Part shown: piece by piece, positions 17,146-26,210 of the stretch
How the letters are laid out: the number at the start of each line of letters is the position of its first letter
How positions within the stretch are numbered: the stretch's first letter is position 1
Source of the DNA: Nitrosomonadales bacterium
GTDB lineage: Bacteria > Pseudomonadota > Gammaproteobacteria > Burkholderiales > Gallionellaceae
Reading direction: 5' to 3'
Assembly: GCA_016234685.1 (NCBI GenBank)
Contig: JACRAT010000020.1
Coordinates: 1 to 50,030 of the forward strand
DNA length: 50,030 nucleotides
Notes under the pieces: model-generated
Told to the model about the DNA's origin: nothing
Database searches by the model: none
Seen by the model: the letters and a program-made list of their open reading frames with translations, nothing else
Made by a program: the position numbers and the translations under genes

Positions 17146-18133
17146 CGATGGCGTAATCAAGAGCGCGATCCTGCTGATGACCATGGGCGAGAAGGAAGCC
17201 GCCGAGGTATTGAAGTACCTTGAGCCCAAGGAAGTGCAGAAGATCAGTGCCGCGATGGTGACTCTGAAGAACCTGACCCATGAACAGATCATGGCGATCT
17301 ATGACGAGTTCATGGAGATCGCCGCGACCAAGACCACCATCGGCATGGATTCGCACGACTACATCCGCAACATGCTGGTCGGCGCTCTGGGCGACGAAAA
17401 GGCCGCCGGCCTGCTCGACCGCATCATGCACAGCAACGACACCAGCGGCATCGAAAGCCTGAAGTGGATGGACCCGGCAGCCGTGGCCGAACTGATCGGC
17501 AACGAACACCCGCAGATCATCGCCACCATTCTGGTGCACCTAGAACCAGACCAAGCCTCCACCATCCTCGGCCAATTGAGCGAGCGCACCCGGGGCGACG
17601 TGATCCTGCGCATCGCCACACTGGACGGCGTGCAACCCGCCGCCCTGCACGAACTGAACGACGTGCTCTCCAAACTGATGTCCGGCAACGCCATCGGCAA
17701 GAAGAGCATCAAGGGCGGCGTACGTACCGCAGCCGAGATCCTCAATTTCATGGGCAGCACGCAAGAAGGCTTGGTGCTGGACGCTGTGCGCGGCCACGAC
17801 GCCGATCTGGCGCAAAAGATCATGGACGAGATGTTCGTGTTCGAGAACCTGCTCGATGTAGACGACCGAGGCATCCAGCTCATCCTGCGCGAAGTCCAGA
17901 CCGAATCGCTCATCGTCGCGCTCAAGGGAGCCAGCGAAGAGATGCGCAACAAGATCCTCAAGAACATGTCCCAGCGCGCGGCCGAAACCTTGCGCGAAGA
18001 CTTGGAATCCAAAGGCCCGGTCAAACTCAGCGAAGTCGAGGCCGAGCAGAAGGAGATCCTCAAAGTGGTGCGTCGTCTGGCCGACGAAGGCCAAGTGGTG
18101 CTAGGCGGCAAGGGAGACGAAGCATATGTCTAA
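17138..18133 (+). CDS. fliG: FliG, flagellar motor switch protein
   Basis: Rotor component that contacts the stator and FliM. The 331-residue protein shows the N-terminal FliF-binding domain (KSAILLMTMGEKEAAEVLKYLEPKEVQKI), the middle domain with the EHPQ motif (IGNEHPQIIATILVHLEPDQAS, about 118-140), and the C-terminal domain with charged torque helix (GIQLILREVQTESLIVALKGASEEMRNKILKNMSQRAAETLREDLESKGPVKLSEVEAEQKEI, seen in pieces such as ALKGAS and MSQRAAE). Length is normal. The start overlaps fliF by 8 bp and the stop overlaps fliH by 8 bp, so all three are translationally coupled. Confidence 0.97.
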   Translation: MSNDGVIKSAILLMTMGEKEAAEVLKYLEPKEVQKISAAMVTLKNLTHEQIMAIYDEFMEIAATKTTIGMDSHDYIRNMLVGALGDEKAAGLLDRIMHSNDTSGIESLKWMDPAAVAELIGNEHPQIIATILVHLEPDQASTILGQLSERTRGDVILRIATLDGVQPAALHELNDVLSKLMSGNAIGKKSIKGGVRTAAEILNFMGSTQEGLVLDAVRGHDADLAQKIMDEMFVFENLLDVDDRGIQLILREVQTESLIVALKGASEEMRNKILKNMSQRAAETLREDLESKGPVKLSEVEAEQKEILKVVRRLADEGQVVLGGKGDEAYV

Positions 18134-18788
18134 TCCATCGGCACGCAAGGAGCAAGCGATCGCCTTCCAGCGCTGGGAGTTGCCCTCTTTCGACGTCATC
18201 CACGACGAACCCGTGTACGCCGAGCCTGAACCCGAGCCCGAGCTTGTGCTGCCGACCGCCGCAGACCTCGAACAGATCCAGCGTCAGGCTCACGAAGAGA
18301 GCTTCCAGCTCGGGCACACCGAAGGCTATCAGGCCGGCTACGCCGAAGGCATCAAAGCGGCAGCTGAAGAAGCGCAGCGACTCGCCCAGCTGCTGACGTC
18401 GCTGAATCAAGAATTACAGCAAACCGATCAAGCCGTCGCGCAGGAATTGCTCGACCTCTCGCTCGGCGTCGCCCGGCAGATGCTGCACCAAGCGCTCGTC
18501 GTGCAACCTGAGATCGTGCTGGGCGTGGTACGAGCCGCCATTAGCACCTTGCCGCACTTCAATCAGGGTGCACATCTGGAACTGCATCCCGACGATGCCG
18601 AGCTAGTGCGCAAACAACTGGGCGAACAACTCGCCCACACTGGCTGGAAGATCTTCGAAGACGCCAGCATCGAACGCGGCGGTTGCCGCGTCGTCACCTC
18701 GAACAGCGAGATCGACGCCACTCTCGCCACCCGCTGGCAGCGCGTGGTCGCCTCCTTGGGGCAGGATCCATCATGGATGCAAGCGTAA
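18126..18788 (+). CDS. fliH: FliH, flagellar export ATPase regulator
   Basis: Binds and restrains FliI and links it to the C-ring. The 220-residue protein has a Glu/Pro-rich N-terminus (about 25-40), then a glycine-rich GxxxG-type helix pattern ([24 protein letters not shown], about 60-83), and a conserved C-terminal part ([71 protein letters not shown]). It overlaps fliG by 8 bp and fliI by 16 bp. Confidence 0.95.
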   Translation: MSNPSARKEQAIAFQRWELPSFDVIHDEPVYAEPEPEPELVLPTAADLEQIQRQAHEESFQLGHTEGYQAGYAEGIKAAAEEAQRLAQLLTSLNQELQQTDQAVAQELLDLSLGVARQMLHQALVVQPEIVLGVVRAAISTLPHFNQGAHLELHPDDAELVRKQLGEQLAHTGWKIFEDASIERGGCRVVTSNSEIDATLATRWQRVVASLGQDPSWMQA

Positions 18789-20182
18789 CCGCCCATACCC
18801 GACGCTGGCTCGATTGCCTGGAAGATGGGCAGTCCATCGTGTCGCAAGCGACGCCGCTGCTGCTCAGTGGACGGCTGACCAAAGTCACCGGCTTGGTGAT
18901 GGAAGCGGTCGGTTTGCAGATGTCGGTGGGCAGCACCTGCGCCATCGAGCTACCCAACAATCGCATCGAAGCCGAAGTGGTCGGATTCTCCGGCGACAAA
19001 CTCTTTCTGATGCCCGAGAACGATGTCCACGGCCTGACTCCCGGCGCGCGCGTCGTGCCGGTCGAGCCGGCCGCCCAGCCATTCTTCTCCGGCAAACGCC
19101 AATCACAACGTCGCCGCCGGGCCGATCTTTCCCGGCATCTGCCAGTCGGCAACATGCTGCTGGGCCGCGTGCTGGATGCTGCCGGCCGCCCGCTAGACTC
19201 GCTCGGCGCTCTGCTCGAAGAAGACAGCGCGCCCTTGCAAAGTCGCCCGATCAATCCGCTGGATCGCGCACCGATCCGAGGTGCACTGGATGTCGGCGTG
19301 CGCGCCCTCAACAGCCTGCTCACCGTAGGTCGCGGCCAGCGCATGGGCTTGTTCGCCGGTTCCGGCGTCGGCAAGAGTGTGCTGCTGGGGATGATGGCGC
19401 GCTACACCAGCGCCGATGTGATCGTGGTCGGGCTGATCGGCGAACGGGGCCGAGAAGTGAAGGAGTTCATCACCGACATTCTGGGCAAGGAAGGTCTGGC
19501 CCGCTCCGTGGTGGTCGCCGCCCCCGCCGACACCAGCCCGCTGATGCGAATGCAGGGAGCGGCCTACGCCACCACCATCGCCGAGTATTTCCGCGACAAG
19601 GGCAAGAATGTACTGCTCATCATGGATTCGCTCACCCGTTACGCGATGGCGCAACGCGAGATCGCGCTGGCCATCGGCGAGCCGCCCGCCACCAAGGGCT
19701 ATCCGCCCTCGGTGTTCGCCAAGCTGCCGATGCTGGTGGAGCGCGCCGGCAACGGCACGGAAGGCGGCGGCTCGATCACTGCGTTCTACACCGTGCTGAC
19801 CGAAGGCGACGACCAGCAAGACCCGATCGCCGACAGCGCCCGCGCCATTCTGGACGGGCACATCGTGCTGTCGCGCCGTCTGGCGGAAGAAGGCCATTAT
19901 CCGGCCATCGACATCGAAGCCTCGATCAGTCGAGCCATGAACCATCTAGTTAGCCAGGAACATTACAGCCGGGTGCAGCAATTCAAGCACCTGTATGCGC
20001 ACTATCAGCGCAACCACGATCTCATCAGCGTAGGCGCTTATGTCAACGGCAGCGACCCATTGCTGGATCGCGCGATCCGGTTGCGCCCGGTGATGGAGCA
20101 CTTTCTGAAACAGGGCATCTACGAAAGTGACCTCCTCGCGAACAGTATGCAGGAGTTCACTGCCTTGTTCGTTGAAGGCTAA
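18773..20182 (+). CDS. fliI: FliI, flagellar export ATPase
   Basis: Hexameric F1-beta-like ATPase that energises and assists type III export. From the ATG at 18773 it has 469 residues ([16 protein letters not shown]); an in-frame extension to 18683 lies inside fliH and is rejected. Walker A is GSGVGKS at 196-202 with K201, the catalytic Glu is in [10 protein letters not shown], and Walker B is in [37 protein letters not shown], whose second half is the family signature. The C-terminal domain contains [24 protein letters not shown]. Length is usual. Confidence 0.97.
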   Translation: MDASVTAHTRRWLDCLEDGQSIVSQATPLLLSGRLTKVTGLVMEAVGLQMSVGSTCAIELPNNRIEAEVVGFSGDKLFLMPENDVHGLTPGARVVPVEPAAQPFFSGKRQSQRRRRADLSRHLPVGNMLLGRVLDAAGRPLDSLGALLEEDSAPLQSRPINPLDRAPIRGALDVGVRALNSLLTVGRGQRMGLFAGSGVGKSVLLGMMARYTSADVIVVGLIGERGREVKEFITDILGKEGLARSVVVAAPADTSPLMRMQGAAYATTIAEYFRDKGKNVLLIMDSLTRYAMAQREIALAIGEPPATKGYPPSVFAKLPMLVERAGNGTEGGGSITAFYTVLTEGDDQQDPIADSARAILDGHIVLSRRLAEEGHYPAIDIEASISRAMNHLVSQEHYSRVQQFKHLYAHYQRNHDLISVGAYVNGSDPLLDRAIRLRPVMEHFLKQGIYESDLLANSMQEFTALFVEG

Positions 20183-20193
20183 GGCAGAACGCC

Positions 20194-20661
20194 ATGACCA
20201 AATCATTCACATTGCAACCCCTGCTTGATCTGGCACAGCAAAAGAACGAGGCCGCCACGCAGAGACTCGGCCAGTTGAATCAGCAGAAGCAGACCGCGCA
20301 AACCAAGCTGGATACCCTGATGCAATACCGCAAGGATTATCAGGACAAATTCCAAGAAGCAGTTAGGAACGGCATGGACCCGGTCGGTATGAACAATTTT
20401 CAGCACTTCATCTACCGGCTGGATGACGCAATCACGCAGCAGCGCGCCGTGATGAATCAGACGCAGCATTTGGTACAAGCCGGGCAGAACGAGCTGAAAG
20501 ATGCCCAGCGCAAGATGAAATCGTTCGACACACTGGCGCAACGGCATGTCGAATCGGTCAAAAAGCAGGAAGCAAAACTGGATCAGCGCACCCAGGACGA
20601 ATATGCCAGCCGCATCGCGGCCTACAAGAATACCCCGAAAAATGACACCACCGAACAATGA
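20194..20661 (+). CDS. fliJ: FliJ, flagellar export chaperone/stalk
   Basis: Coiled-coil protein that enters the FliI hexamer like the gamma subunit of F1 and escorts chaperones. The 155-residue protein begins FTLQPLLDLAQQKNEAATQRLGQLNQQK, typical FliJ, and is predicted to be almost wholly alpha-helical with heptad patterns (ALNSFDTLAQRHVE-like segment near 105-125). It starts 11 bp after fliI, and its stop codon is part of the AGGAG that serves fliK. Confidence 0.93.
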   Translation: MTKSFTLQPLLDLAQQKNEAATQRLGQLNQQKQTAQTKLDTLMQYRKDYQDKFQEAVRNGMDPVGMNNFQHFIYRLDDAITQQRAVMNQTQHLVQAGQNELKDAQRKMKSFDTLAQRHVESVKKQEAKLDQRTQDEYASRIAAYKNTPKNDTTEQ

Positions 20662-20671
20662 GGAGAAGATC

Positions 20672-22714
20672 GTGAGTCCATCTATCAGCCAAATCGCCGC
20701 CGGTAAACAGGTTCAGAAATCCGCACTCCCTGCTTTCGCCAACACTGCCTCGGCAGAAGGTACTCCGCTCTTCGGCGACATCCTCGCCATGCAACTGGGC
20801 AATGCCAGTGCGGCGACTACCGGCAAAGTCGCCGACGTGCTGCCTACAGAAAATCCGACGGCTCAATTCGGCGATGCGATCTCCGCCAAGCTGCCTGCAT
20901 TCCGTCCCGAAAGTCTACAGGCGCGTAGCAACGCGGCCTCCGTCGCCGCCCATCTCACCAGCGCTCACCGCGCCAATGCAGCTCGCGCCGAACGCACAGA
21001 ACTGGCTGTCGCAGCGCCTCAGAACGCCCCTATCATCGGCACGCAGATCGCCGCAGCCGACAACACGGCGACTACCCGCAAGAGCGCAACAGCAGCCGAT
21101 GTCAGCGATACCCGCCCTTCCGCCGGTGACACCGCAGCAACAGCACCCACAGGCGCGACGCCCGCCGACATCGCTGCCATGATGTCCACCCAGACCATCG
21201 GCCAAACAGCCCCGGCCCGCGCCCCTGAAAAGGTAGGTCGTCCAACGGAGCAAACTGCTGCCGACTCTAAGCCCCTGCCGACAGTGGGGCAAGTGCAGAG
21301 AGATGATAAAGCCCAAGACCGGATGGTGCGCGCAGCGACTGCCGCGCTGGCACGCGACCCAGCCTTTGCCGCCGCACTGAATTCAGCTAGCAAGCAAGCT
21401 GAGTCGGCAGCAGTCCCCGGACGCTCCGCGCCAGACAGCACCGCGACTGCGCAAACCACTATCGCGCAGACAGGCGGTGTCATTGCCAAGCAGGTGCGAT
21501 CAGCGTCCGATAGCGAGGTTCGTCCCGTCCGCAACGGCAGTCAGACTGGCCTCGGCACAAAAAGCAGCCTGATTCCTGCGGATCAGCCCTCCGCAGCGGA
21601 TGCTGCCGCACCAACTTCTAGCTTTGCCGCTCCGGTCAACTCCGGGCAAGGCATCGCAATGGCTACACCCAGTCCTGACCATGGCACCGTGCTGAACACA
21701 CCCCCGCGAACTTCCGACAGCGAAGTGCGCCGCAGTGACCGAAACGACCGCCCTGAGCAAGCCACATTGACAACCTCGGCGCAAGCATCCGACAACGAGG
21801 CTCGTCCCGTACGCAACAGCGGTCAGAGTGTCCTCCGCGAACCAAGCACCTTGACGTCCTCGGATCAAACCAGTCCGACAGAGGCCGCCGCCTCGGCACT
21901 GGCTTCCAGTTTTGCCGCTCCGACCAACGCAGGGCGAAGTGTCGCGACGGCTACGCCTGTATCAGGCAAAGAAGCTGTATTGAATACGACCTCGCAAACC
22001 TCAGGCAGCGAAATTCGCCCCACACGCAGCAACACTCAGGAGCAGCGCAGCGAGCGCTCGGCAACATCGCCCTCGCTGCAAGACGCAGGGCAAAAGACAG
22101 CCCCAGCCGCATTCCGCAACGCAGACTTCGTCGCCGCACTGGGCAGTGCCAGCAAGCAAGCTGAGAGCGTGTCCGCCGCTGCCAAACCCGCTGCTGACGC
22201 TACCCCCGTCACCACCAATCCGGCAGGTTTCTCGGCTTTGACCCCCACACAATCCGTCACGCAGCCGGCCCTAGCCACGGTCAGCACGCCTTTCGCTCAG
22301 CCCGCCTGGACGGATGACTTCAACCAAAAAGTGACTTGGGTGGCGACACAGAATCTGCAAAGCGCCGAGCTGCATCTGAATCCGCCGCAACTCGGGCCGC
22401 TGGATGTGGTCATCAATGTAAACGGCGATCAGGCAACGGCGCAGTTCTCGTCGCCCCACGCCGCCGTGCGTGAGGCCATCGAGCAGGCGATGCCGAAACT
22501 GCGTGAAATGATGGCGGACAACGGCATCACGCTGGGCAATACCACGGTCAGCGATCAAGGCAGACAAGGTAATCAAGATGCGAATTCCTCCCGCCAACAG
22601 CCAACTCCGTCAACAATGAGGGAGGTTTCGGATAATATGGAGGCTGGTGTACAGCAGTCGATTCAGACTACGCCGGCCAGACGGCAGAACGGCTTGCTCG
22701 ACACCTTCGCCTGA
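20672..22714 (+). CDS. fliK: FliK, hook-length control protein
   Basis: Molecular ruler that is exported during hook growth and triggers the FlhB specificity switch. I start it at the GTG at 20672 (V/M-SPSISQIAAGK), which has AGGAG 6 bp upstream; the longer frame lies inside fliJ. This gives 680 residues, long for FliK. Residues about 1-530 are Ala/Thr/Ser/Gln-rich and of low complexity, with an internal tandem duplication (see repeat at 21506). The conserved Flg_hook C-domain lies at about 545-640: QKVTWVATQNLQSAELHLNPPQLGPLDVVINVNGDQATAQFSS, seen as LNPPQLGPL and VNGDQATAQF. The tail is Gln/Ser-rich. Confidence 0.93.
   Translation: MSPSISQIAAGKQVQKSALPAFANTASAEGTPLFGDILAMQLGNASAATTGKVADVLPTENPTAQFGDAISAKLPAFRPESLQARSNAASVAAHLTSAHRANAARAERTELAVAAPQNAPIIGTQIAAADNTATTRKSATAADVSDTRPSAGDTAATAPTGATPADIAAMMSTQTIGQTAPARAPEKVGRPTEQTAADSKPLPTVGQVQRDDKAQDRMVRAATAALARDPAFAAALNSASKQAESAAVPGRSAPDSTATAQTTIAQTGGVIAKQVRSASDSEVRPVRNGSQTGLGTKSSLIPADQPSAADAAAPTSSFAAPVNSGQGIAMATPSPDHGTVLNTPPRTSDSEVRRSDRNDRPEQATLTTSAQASDNEARPVRNSGQSVLREPSTLTSSDQTSPTEAAASALASSFAAPTNAGRSVATATPVSGKEAVLNTTSQTSGSEIRPTRSNTQEQRSERSATSPSLQDAGQKTAPAAFRNADFVAALGSASKQAESVSAAAKPAADATPVTTNPAGFSALTPTQSVTQPALATVSTPFAQPAWTDDFNQKVTWVATQNLQSAELHLNPPQLGPLDVVINVNGDQATAQFSSPHAAVREAIEQAMPKLREMMADNGITLGNTTVSDQGRQGNQDANSSRQQPTPSTMREVSDNMEAGVQQSIQTTPARRQNGLLDTFA
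21506..22060 (+). repeat. Degenerate tandem repeat inside fliK
   Basis: Two long copies of a roughly 70-codon unit start at 21506 and 21788, each beginning SD(S/N)E(V/A)RPVRN, passing through SSFAAP(V/T)N(S/A)G and ending near VLNT; partial copies start at 21713 (SDSEVRRS) and 22001 (SGSEIRPTR). The block is bracketed by two further similar segments, each with S-A-S-K-Q-A-E-S (near 21384 and 22145). Period is 207-213 bp, in frame. Such units change the length of the FliK ruler region. Confidence 0.8.
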
Positions 22715-22722
22715 GTCGAGTG

Positions 22723-22782
22723 AAATAGGGGACAATCCTCGTGTTATTCCGCAGACCCGCGCAACTGATACTGTCTGACAAT
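22723..22782 (+). promoter_or_regulatory. Possible weak flagellar class II promoter before fliL
   Basis: AAATAGG (22723-22729) and GTTATTCC (22743-22750) form a degenerate version of the fliE/fliF inverted repeat; 25-26 nt after the second block lies GACAAT (22777-22782), a -10-like hexamer 27 bp before the fliL ATG. The match to the other two sites is partial (about 12 of 20 positions over the core). An internal promoter before fliL would match the enterobacterial arrangement, where fliL starts its own class II operon. Confidence 0.35.
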
Positions 22783-22808
22783 CGAACCCAAGGAACAGGA
22801 GCAAAGTA

Positions 22809-23330
22809 ATGGCAAAAGCACCCGCAAAACCCGCCGCAGCACCCGCCGGGGAAGAAAAACCTCAGGGCAGCAAGAAGCTGCTCATCATCGTCATCGCACT
22901 GCTCGTGGTGCTCATCGCTGCTGGCGCGGCGTTCTTCCTACTGGGGAACAAGCAACATGCCGAATCGCCCAAGGAGCACGCTCCTGAACTTCAGCCCAAG
23001 TTCGTCACGCTTGAGCCATTCACCGTCAATCTGCAACGCGAAGAAGGTGACCAGTTCCTTCAGATTGGCATCACGCTCAAATTCTTGCAGCCGGAGCTGG
23101 AAGAAAAGCTGAAACTCAGCAACGCCGAGATTCGCAGCAAGATGTTGCTGCTGCTCTCCAGCAAGCGCGCCTCCGAATTGAGCACCTCTGAAGGCAAGAA
23201 GAGTCTGCAAGAGGAGATCATGAACGAGACCAACAGCGTGTTGAGTGGCGGCTCCGAGCACGGCGATGACAAGCACTCCAAGAACGAGGGCATCACTGAC
23301 GTGTTGTTCACCTCCTTCATCATCCAGTAA
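22809..23330 (+). CDS. fliL: FliL, flagellar basal body-associated protein
   Basis: Single-pass inner-membrane protein that supports stator function. The 173-residue protein has a Lys/Pro/Ala-rich cytoplasmic start, a membrane helix at about 23-46 (LLIIVIALLVVLIAAGAAFFLL), and the periplasmic FliL domain (FVTLEPFTVNLQREEGDQFLQIGITLKF, ILRSKMLLLLSSKRASEL-like core, VLFTSFIIQ end). The ATG has AGGAG upstream. First gene of the fliLMNOPQR block; fliM starts 5 bp downstream. Confidence 0.95.
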   Translation: MAKAPAKPAAAPAGEEKPQGSKKLLIIVIALLVVLIAAGAAFFLLGNKQHAESPKEHAPELQPKFVTLEPFTVNLQREEGDQFLQIGITLKFLQPELEEKLKLSNAEIRSKMLLLLSSKRASELSTSEGKKSLQEEIMNETNSVLSGGSEHGDDKHSKNEGITDVLFTSFIIQ

Positions 23331-23335
23331 CAGCC

Positions 23336-24337
23336 ATGAGCAAGGACTTTCTCTCCCAGGATGAAGTCGACTCCCTGCTAAGGGGTGTCACGGGAGAGAC
23401 CGACGATACGGATCAGCACGCCGGCAATGCAGAAGGGGTACGCCCCTACAATCTGGCCACACAAGAGCGCATCGTGCGTGGGCGTATGCCCACGATGGAA
23501 GTCATCAACGAGCGTTTCGCGCGGCTGTTCCGCATCAACTTGTTCAATTTCATCCGGCGTACGCCGGAGATCTCGGTCGGTCAGGTTCGGGTGCTGAAGT
23601 TCAGCGAATTCATCCGCAACCTGCCCGTCCCCGCCAACATCAATCTGGTACAGGCCAAGCCCTTGCGCGGCAACGCCCTGTTCGTGTTCGATCCCAATCT
23701 GGTGTTTCTGGTAGTGGACAGCATGTTCGGCGGCGATGGACGTTTCCACACCCGCGTCGAAGGACGCGAATTCACCCAGACCGAACTGCGCATCATCCAG
23801 AAACTGCTGGCGGTCGCCTTCGAGTCTTACGAAAAAGCTTGGGAGGCCGTGTACAAGCTGAACTTCGAGTTCATCCGTTCCGAGATGAACCCTCAGTTCG
23901 CCAACATCGCCACTCCCAACGAAGTGGTGGTCACCACCACCTTCGAGGTCGAATTCGGCGGCGTCGGCGGCGCAGTGCATATCGTCATGCCCTACGCCAT
24001 GATCGAGCCTATCCGCGAGATGCTCTACAGCAGTATGCAGGGCGACCACCTGATCGCCGACAAGCGCTGGCTGCGCCTGCTTTCCAAGCAGATCCAGTCC
24101 GCCGACGTGGAGATCGCCGCCGTGCTGGGACACGCCAAAACGACGCTGGGCGATGTCCTGAAAATGCAGGTCGATGACTTCATCCCGCTCGAAGTGCCCG
24201 ACAGCATCCAGGCCTTGGTGGGTGAAGTACCGGTGATGGAGTGCAAATATGGGGCTTTCAACGGCCAGTACGCCCTGCGCGTAGAGAAGATGTTGACTGG
24301 TGCCAACGCCAACGCGATGAATGGAGAAGAAGAATGA
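23336..24337 (+). CDS. fliM: FliM, flagellar motor switch protein
   Basis: C-ring protein that binds CheY-P and sets rotation sense. The 333-residue protein starts with the CheY-binding peptide LSQDEVDSLLRGV (residues 5-17), followed by the CheC-like middle domain (RLFRINLFNFIRRTPEISVG, DPNLVFLVVDSMFGGDGRF) and a SpoA domain at the C-terminus (LGDVLKMQVDDFIPLEVPDS). It overlaps fliN by the sequence ATGA. Confidence 0.97.
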   Translation: MSKDFLSQDEVDSLLRGVTGETDDTDQHAGNAEGVRPYNLATQERIVRGRMPTMEVINERFARLFRINLFNFIRRTPEISVGQVRVLKFSEFIRNLPVPANINLVQAKPLRGNALFVFDPNLVFLVVDSMFGGDGRFHTRVEGREFTQTELRIIQKLLAVAFESYEKAWEAVYKLNFEFIRSEMNPQFANIATPNEVVVTTTFEVEFGGVGGAVHIVMPYAMIEPIREMLYSSMQGDHLIADKRWLRLLSKQIQSADVEIAAVLGHAKTTLGDVLKMQVDDFIPLEVPDSIQALVGEVPVMECKYGAFNGQYALRVEKMLTGANANAMNGEEE

Positions 24338-24744
24338 GTGACGACAGCGATCAAATCAGCGCCGACGACTGGGGCGCAGCCATGGCAGAACAGGCGGCGA
24401 CCACCCAAGCCGCCGGACTTCAGGGCGCGCAGCCACATGTCTTCGAAGAATTCGCCGGCGGCGGTAGCCCGGCTGCGCACAACAACGATCTGGACATGAT
24501 CCTCGATATTCCGGTGCAGCTCACCGTGGAGCTCGGGCGCACCAAGATGCCGATCAAGAACCTGCTGCAACTAGCGCAAGGCTCGGTGGTCGAGCTTTCC
24601 GGGCTGGCGGGCGAACCGTTGGACGTACTCATCAACGGCTTCCTCATCGCGCAAGGCGAAGTCGTGGTGGTGAACGACAAACTCGGCATCCGCCTCACCG
24701 ACATCATCACACCGTCGGAACGTCTGCGCCGCCTCAACCGCTAA
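24334..24744 (+). CDS. fliN: FliN, flagellar motor switch protein
   Basis: Lower C-ring subunit that also docks FliH. From the ATG at 24334, which overlaps the fliM stop, it has 136 residues (MSDDSDQISADDWGAAMAEQ). The N-terminal half is acidic and Ala/Gln-rich; residues about 55-136 form the SpoA domain (LDMILDIPVQLTVELGRTKMPIKNLLQLAQGSVVELSGLAGEPLDVLINGFLIAQGEVVVVNDKLGIRLTDI, recognised by ILDIPV, GSVVEL and NDKLGIRLTDI). A longer frame from 24241 lies within fliM and is rejected. Confidence 0.97.
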   Translation: MSDDSDQISADDWGAAMAEQAATTQAAGLQGAQPHVFEEFAGGGSPAAHNNDLDMILDIPVQLTVELGRTKMPIKNLLQLAQGSVVELSGLAGEPLDVLINGFLIAQGEVVVVNDKLGIRLTDIITPSERLRRLNR

Positions 24745-24746
24745 CC

Positions 24747-25190
24747 ATGCGCAAACTGATCCTGCTTGCCGCCGCGCTCAGCACCCCGCTACTCGCAACG
24801 GCAGAAACCGCACGTCCTGCCTACGTCCCGCCCGCCCCCGCCGCCATCTCCACCGGCAGCGTGCTGCAAGTGATCCTGAGCCTGCTGCTGGTGCTGGCCG
24901 CCATCATGCTGGTGGCCTGGATACTCAAACGCATCAACCTGCCGCAACAAGGTTCGCGCAATCTGCTCAAGGTCATCAGCGGCGTCGCCGTCGGACAGCG
25001 TGAGCGCATCGTGCTGATCGAGGTCGAAGACACTTGGCTGGTGGTCGGCGTCGCCCCCGGCTCGGTGCGCACACTGCACACCCTACCCAAATCCGCCTAT
25101 TCCGCAGAGGAAGCCGCCGAGTTGGCAGGCGACGGCAACAAGTTCAAGCTCTGGCTGAAGCAAGTGATGGAGAGACGCGATGCTGCGTAG
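24747..25190 (+). CDS. fliO: FliO, flagellar export gate assembly protein
   Basis: Membrane protein that helps assemble the FliP ring. The 147-residue protein has a signal-like N-terminus ([20 protein letters not shown]), one membrane helix at about 35-56 ([22 protein letters not shown]), and the cytoplasmic FliO domain ([43 protein letters not shown]). It overlaps fliP by 11 bp. Conservation is low in this family; order and pattern make the call firm. Confidence 0.92.
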   Translation: MRKLILLAAALSTPLLATAETARPAYVPPAPAAISTGSVLQVILSLLLVLAAIMLVAWILKRINLPQQGSRNLLKVISGVAVGQRERIVLIEVEDTWLVVGVAPGSVRTLHTLPKSAYSAEEAAELAGDGNKFKLWLKQVMERRDAA

Positions 25191-25920
25191 CAGTCTGGCC
25201 GCGCTGGCGCTGTTGCTCGCCCCGGCAGCCTACGCCGTCGAGCCCAACATCGCCGCACTGACCAGCACACCCGCCCCCGGCGGCGGGCAGACTTGGTCGC
25301 TCAGCCTGCAAACGCTGGTACTCATCAGCTCGCTGACCTTCCTGCCTGCCGTGCTGCTGATGATGACCAGCTTCACCCGCATCATCATCGTGCTGTCGCT
25401 GCTGCGTTCCGCCATCGGTGCGCAATCCTCGCCGCCCAATCAGGTGATGATCGGTCTGGCGCTATTCTTGACCTTCTTCGTGATGTCGCCCACGCTGGAC
25501 AAGATGTACACCGAGGCCTATCTACCCTACAGCGAAAACAAGATGTCGCTGCAAGATGCCTACGAAAAGGGCAGCCAGCCGCTCAAAGCCTTCATGCTGC
25601 GCCAGACGCGCGAAGCTGACCTCGCCCTGTTCGTACGCATCTCCAACAGCGAACCGCTGGAAAGCCCCGAGGCCGTGCCGATGAAGATACTGGTCCCCGC
25701 CTACGTCACCAGCGAACTCAAGACCGCCTTCCAGATCGGCTTCGTAGTGTTCATCCCCTTCATGATCATCGACATGGTGGTCGCCAGCGTGCTGATGGCG
25801 ATGGGTATGATGATGATGTCGCCAGCCACCATCTCGCTGCCGTTCAAGATCATGCTGTTCGTGCTGGCCGATGGCTGGGGGCTGCTGATCGGCTCACTGG
25901 TGCAGAGCTTCTACACCTGA
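25180..25920 (+). CDS. fliP: FliP, flagellar export gate protein
   Basis: Core of the export gate channel. The 246-residue protein has a cleavable signal peptide ([15 protein letters not shown], about 1-20) and the conserved FliP blocks: [62 protein letters not shown], and [48 protein letters not shown] (identified by [16 protein letters not shown] and PFKIMLFVL). Four membrane segments are expected. It is 4 bp from fliQ. Confidence 0.97.
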   Translation: MLRSSLAALALLLAPAAYAVEPNIAALTSTPAPGGGQTWSLSLQTLVLISSLTFLPAVLLMMTSFTRIIIVLSLLRSAIGAQSSPPNQVMIGLALFLTFFVMSPTLDKMYTEAYLPYSENKMSLQDAYEKGSQPLKAFMLRQTREADLALFVRISNSEPLESPEAVPMKILVPAYVTSELKTAFQIGFVVFIPFMIIDMVVASVLMAMGMMMMSPATISLPFKIMLFVLADGWGLLIGSLVQSFYT

Positions 25921-25924
25921 CGCC

Positions 25925-26200
25925 ATGGCGATGACCCCAGAAACCGTGATGACCATCGGACGGCAGGCGCTGGAACTGACGCTGATGATCTCCGCCCCGC
26001 TGTTGCTCACCGCACTGGTGCTCGGTCTGCTCATCAGCATCTTTCAGGCCGCCACCCAAATCAACGAGATGACGCTGTCGTTCATCCCCAAACTGCTGGG
26101 CATGTTCGTCGTGCTCATCGTTGCCGGGCCGTGGATGATCGGCCTGATCGTCGACTACATGCACCGTTTGTTCGAAAGTATCCCGTGGATGGTGGGATGA
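25925..26200 (+). CDS. fliQ: FliQ, flagellar export gate protein
   Basis: Small gate subunit. The 91-residue protein contains the family pattern METVMTIGRQALELTLMISAPLLL-like start (TPETVMTIGRQALELTL), GLLISIFQAATQINEMTLSFIPKL and a second helix ending in WMIGLIVDYMHRLFESIP. Two hydrophobic hairpin helices are visible (about 16-38 and 53-75). An alternative ATG two codons later (25931) is possible. It lies 10 bp before fliR. Confidence 0.96.
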   Translation: MAMTPETVMTIGRQALELTLMISAPLLLTALVLGLLISIFQAATQINEMTLSFIPKLLGMFVVLIVAGPWMIGLIVDYMHRLFESIPWMVG

Positions 26201-26210
26201 CGAGCGCGCC

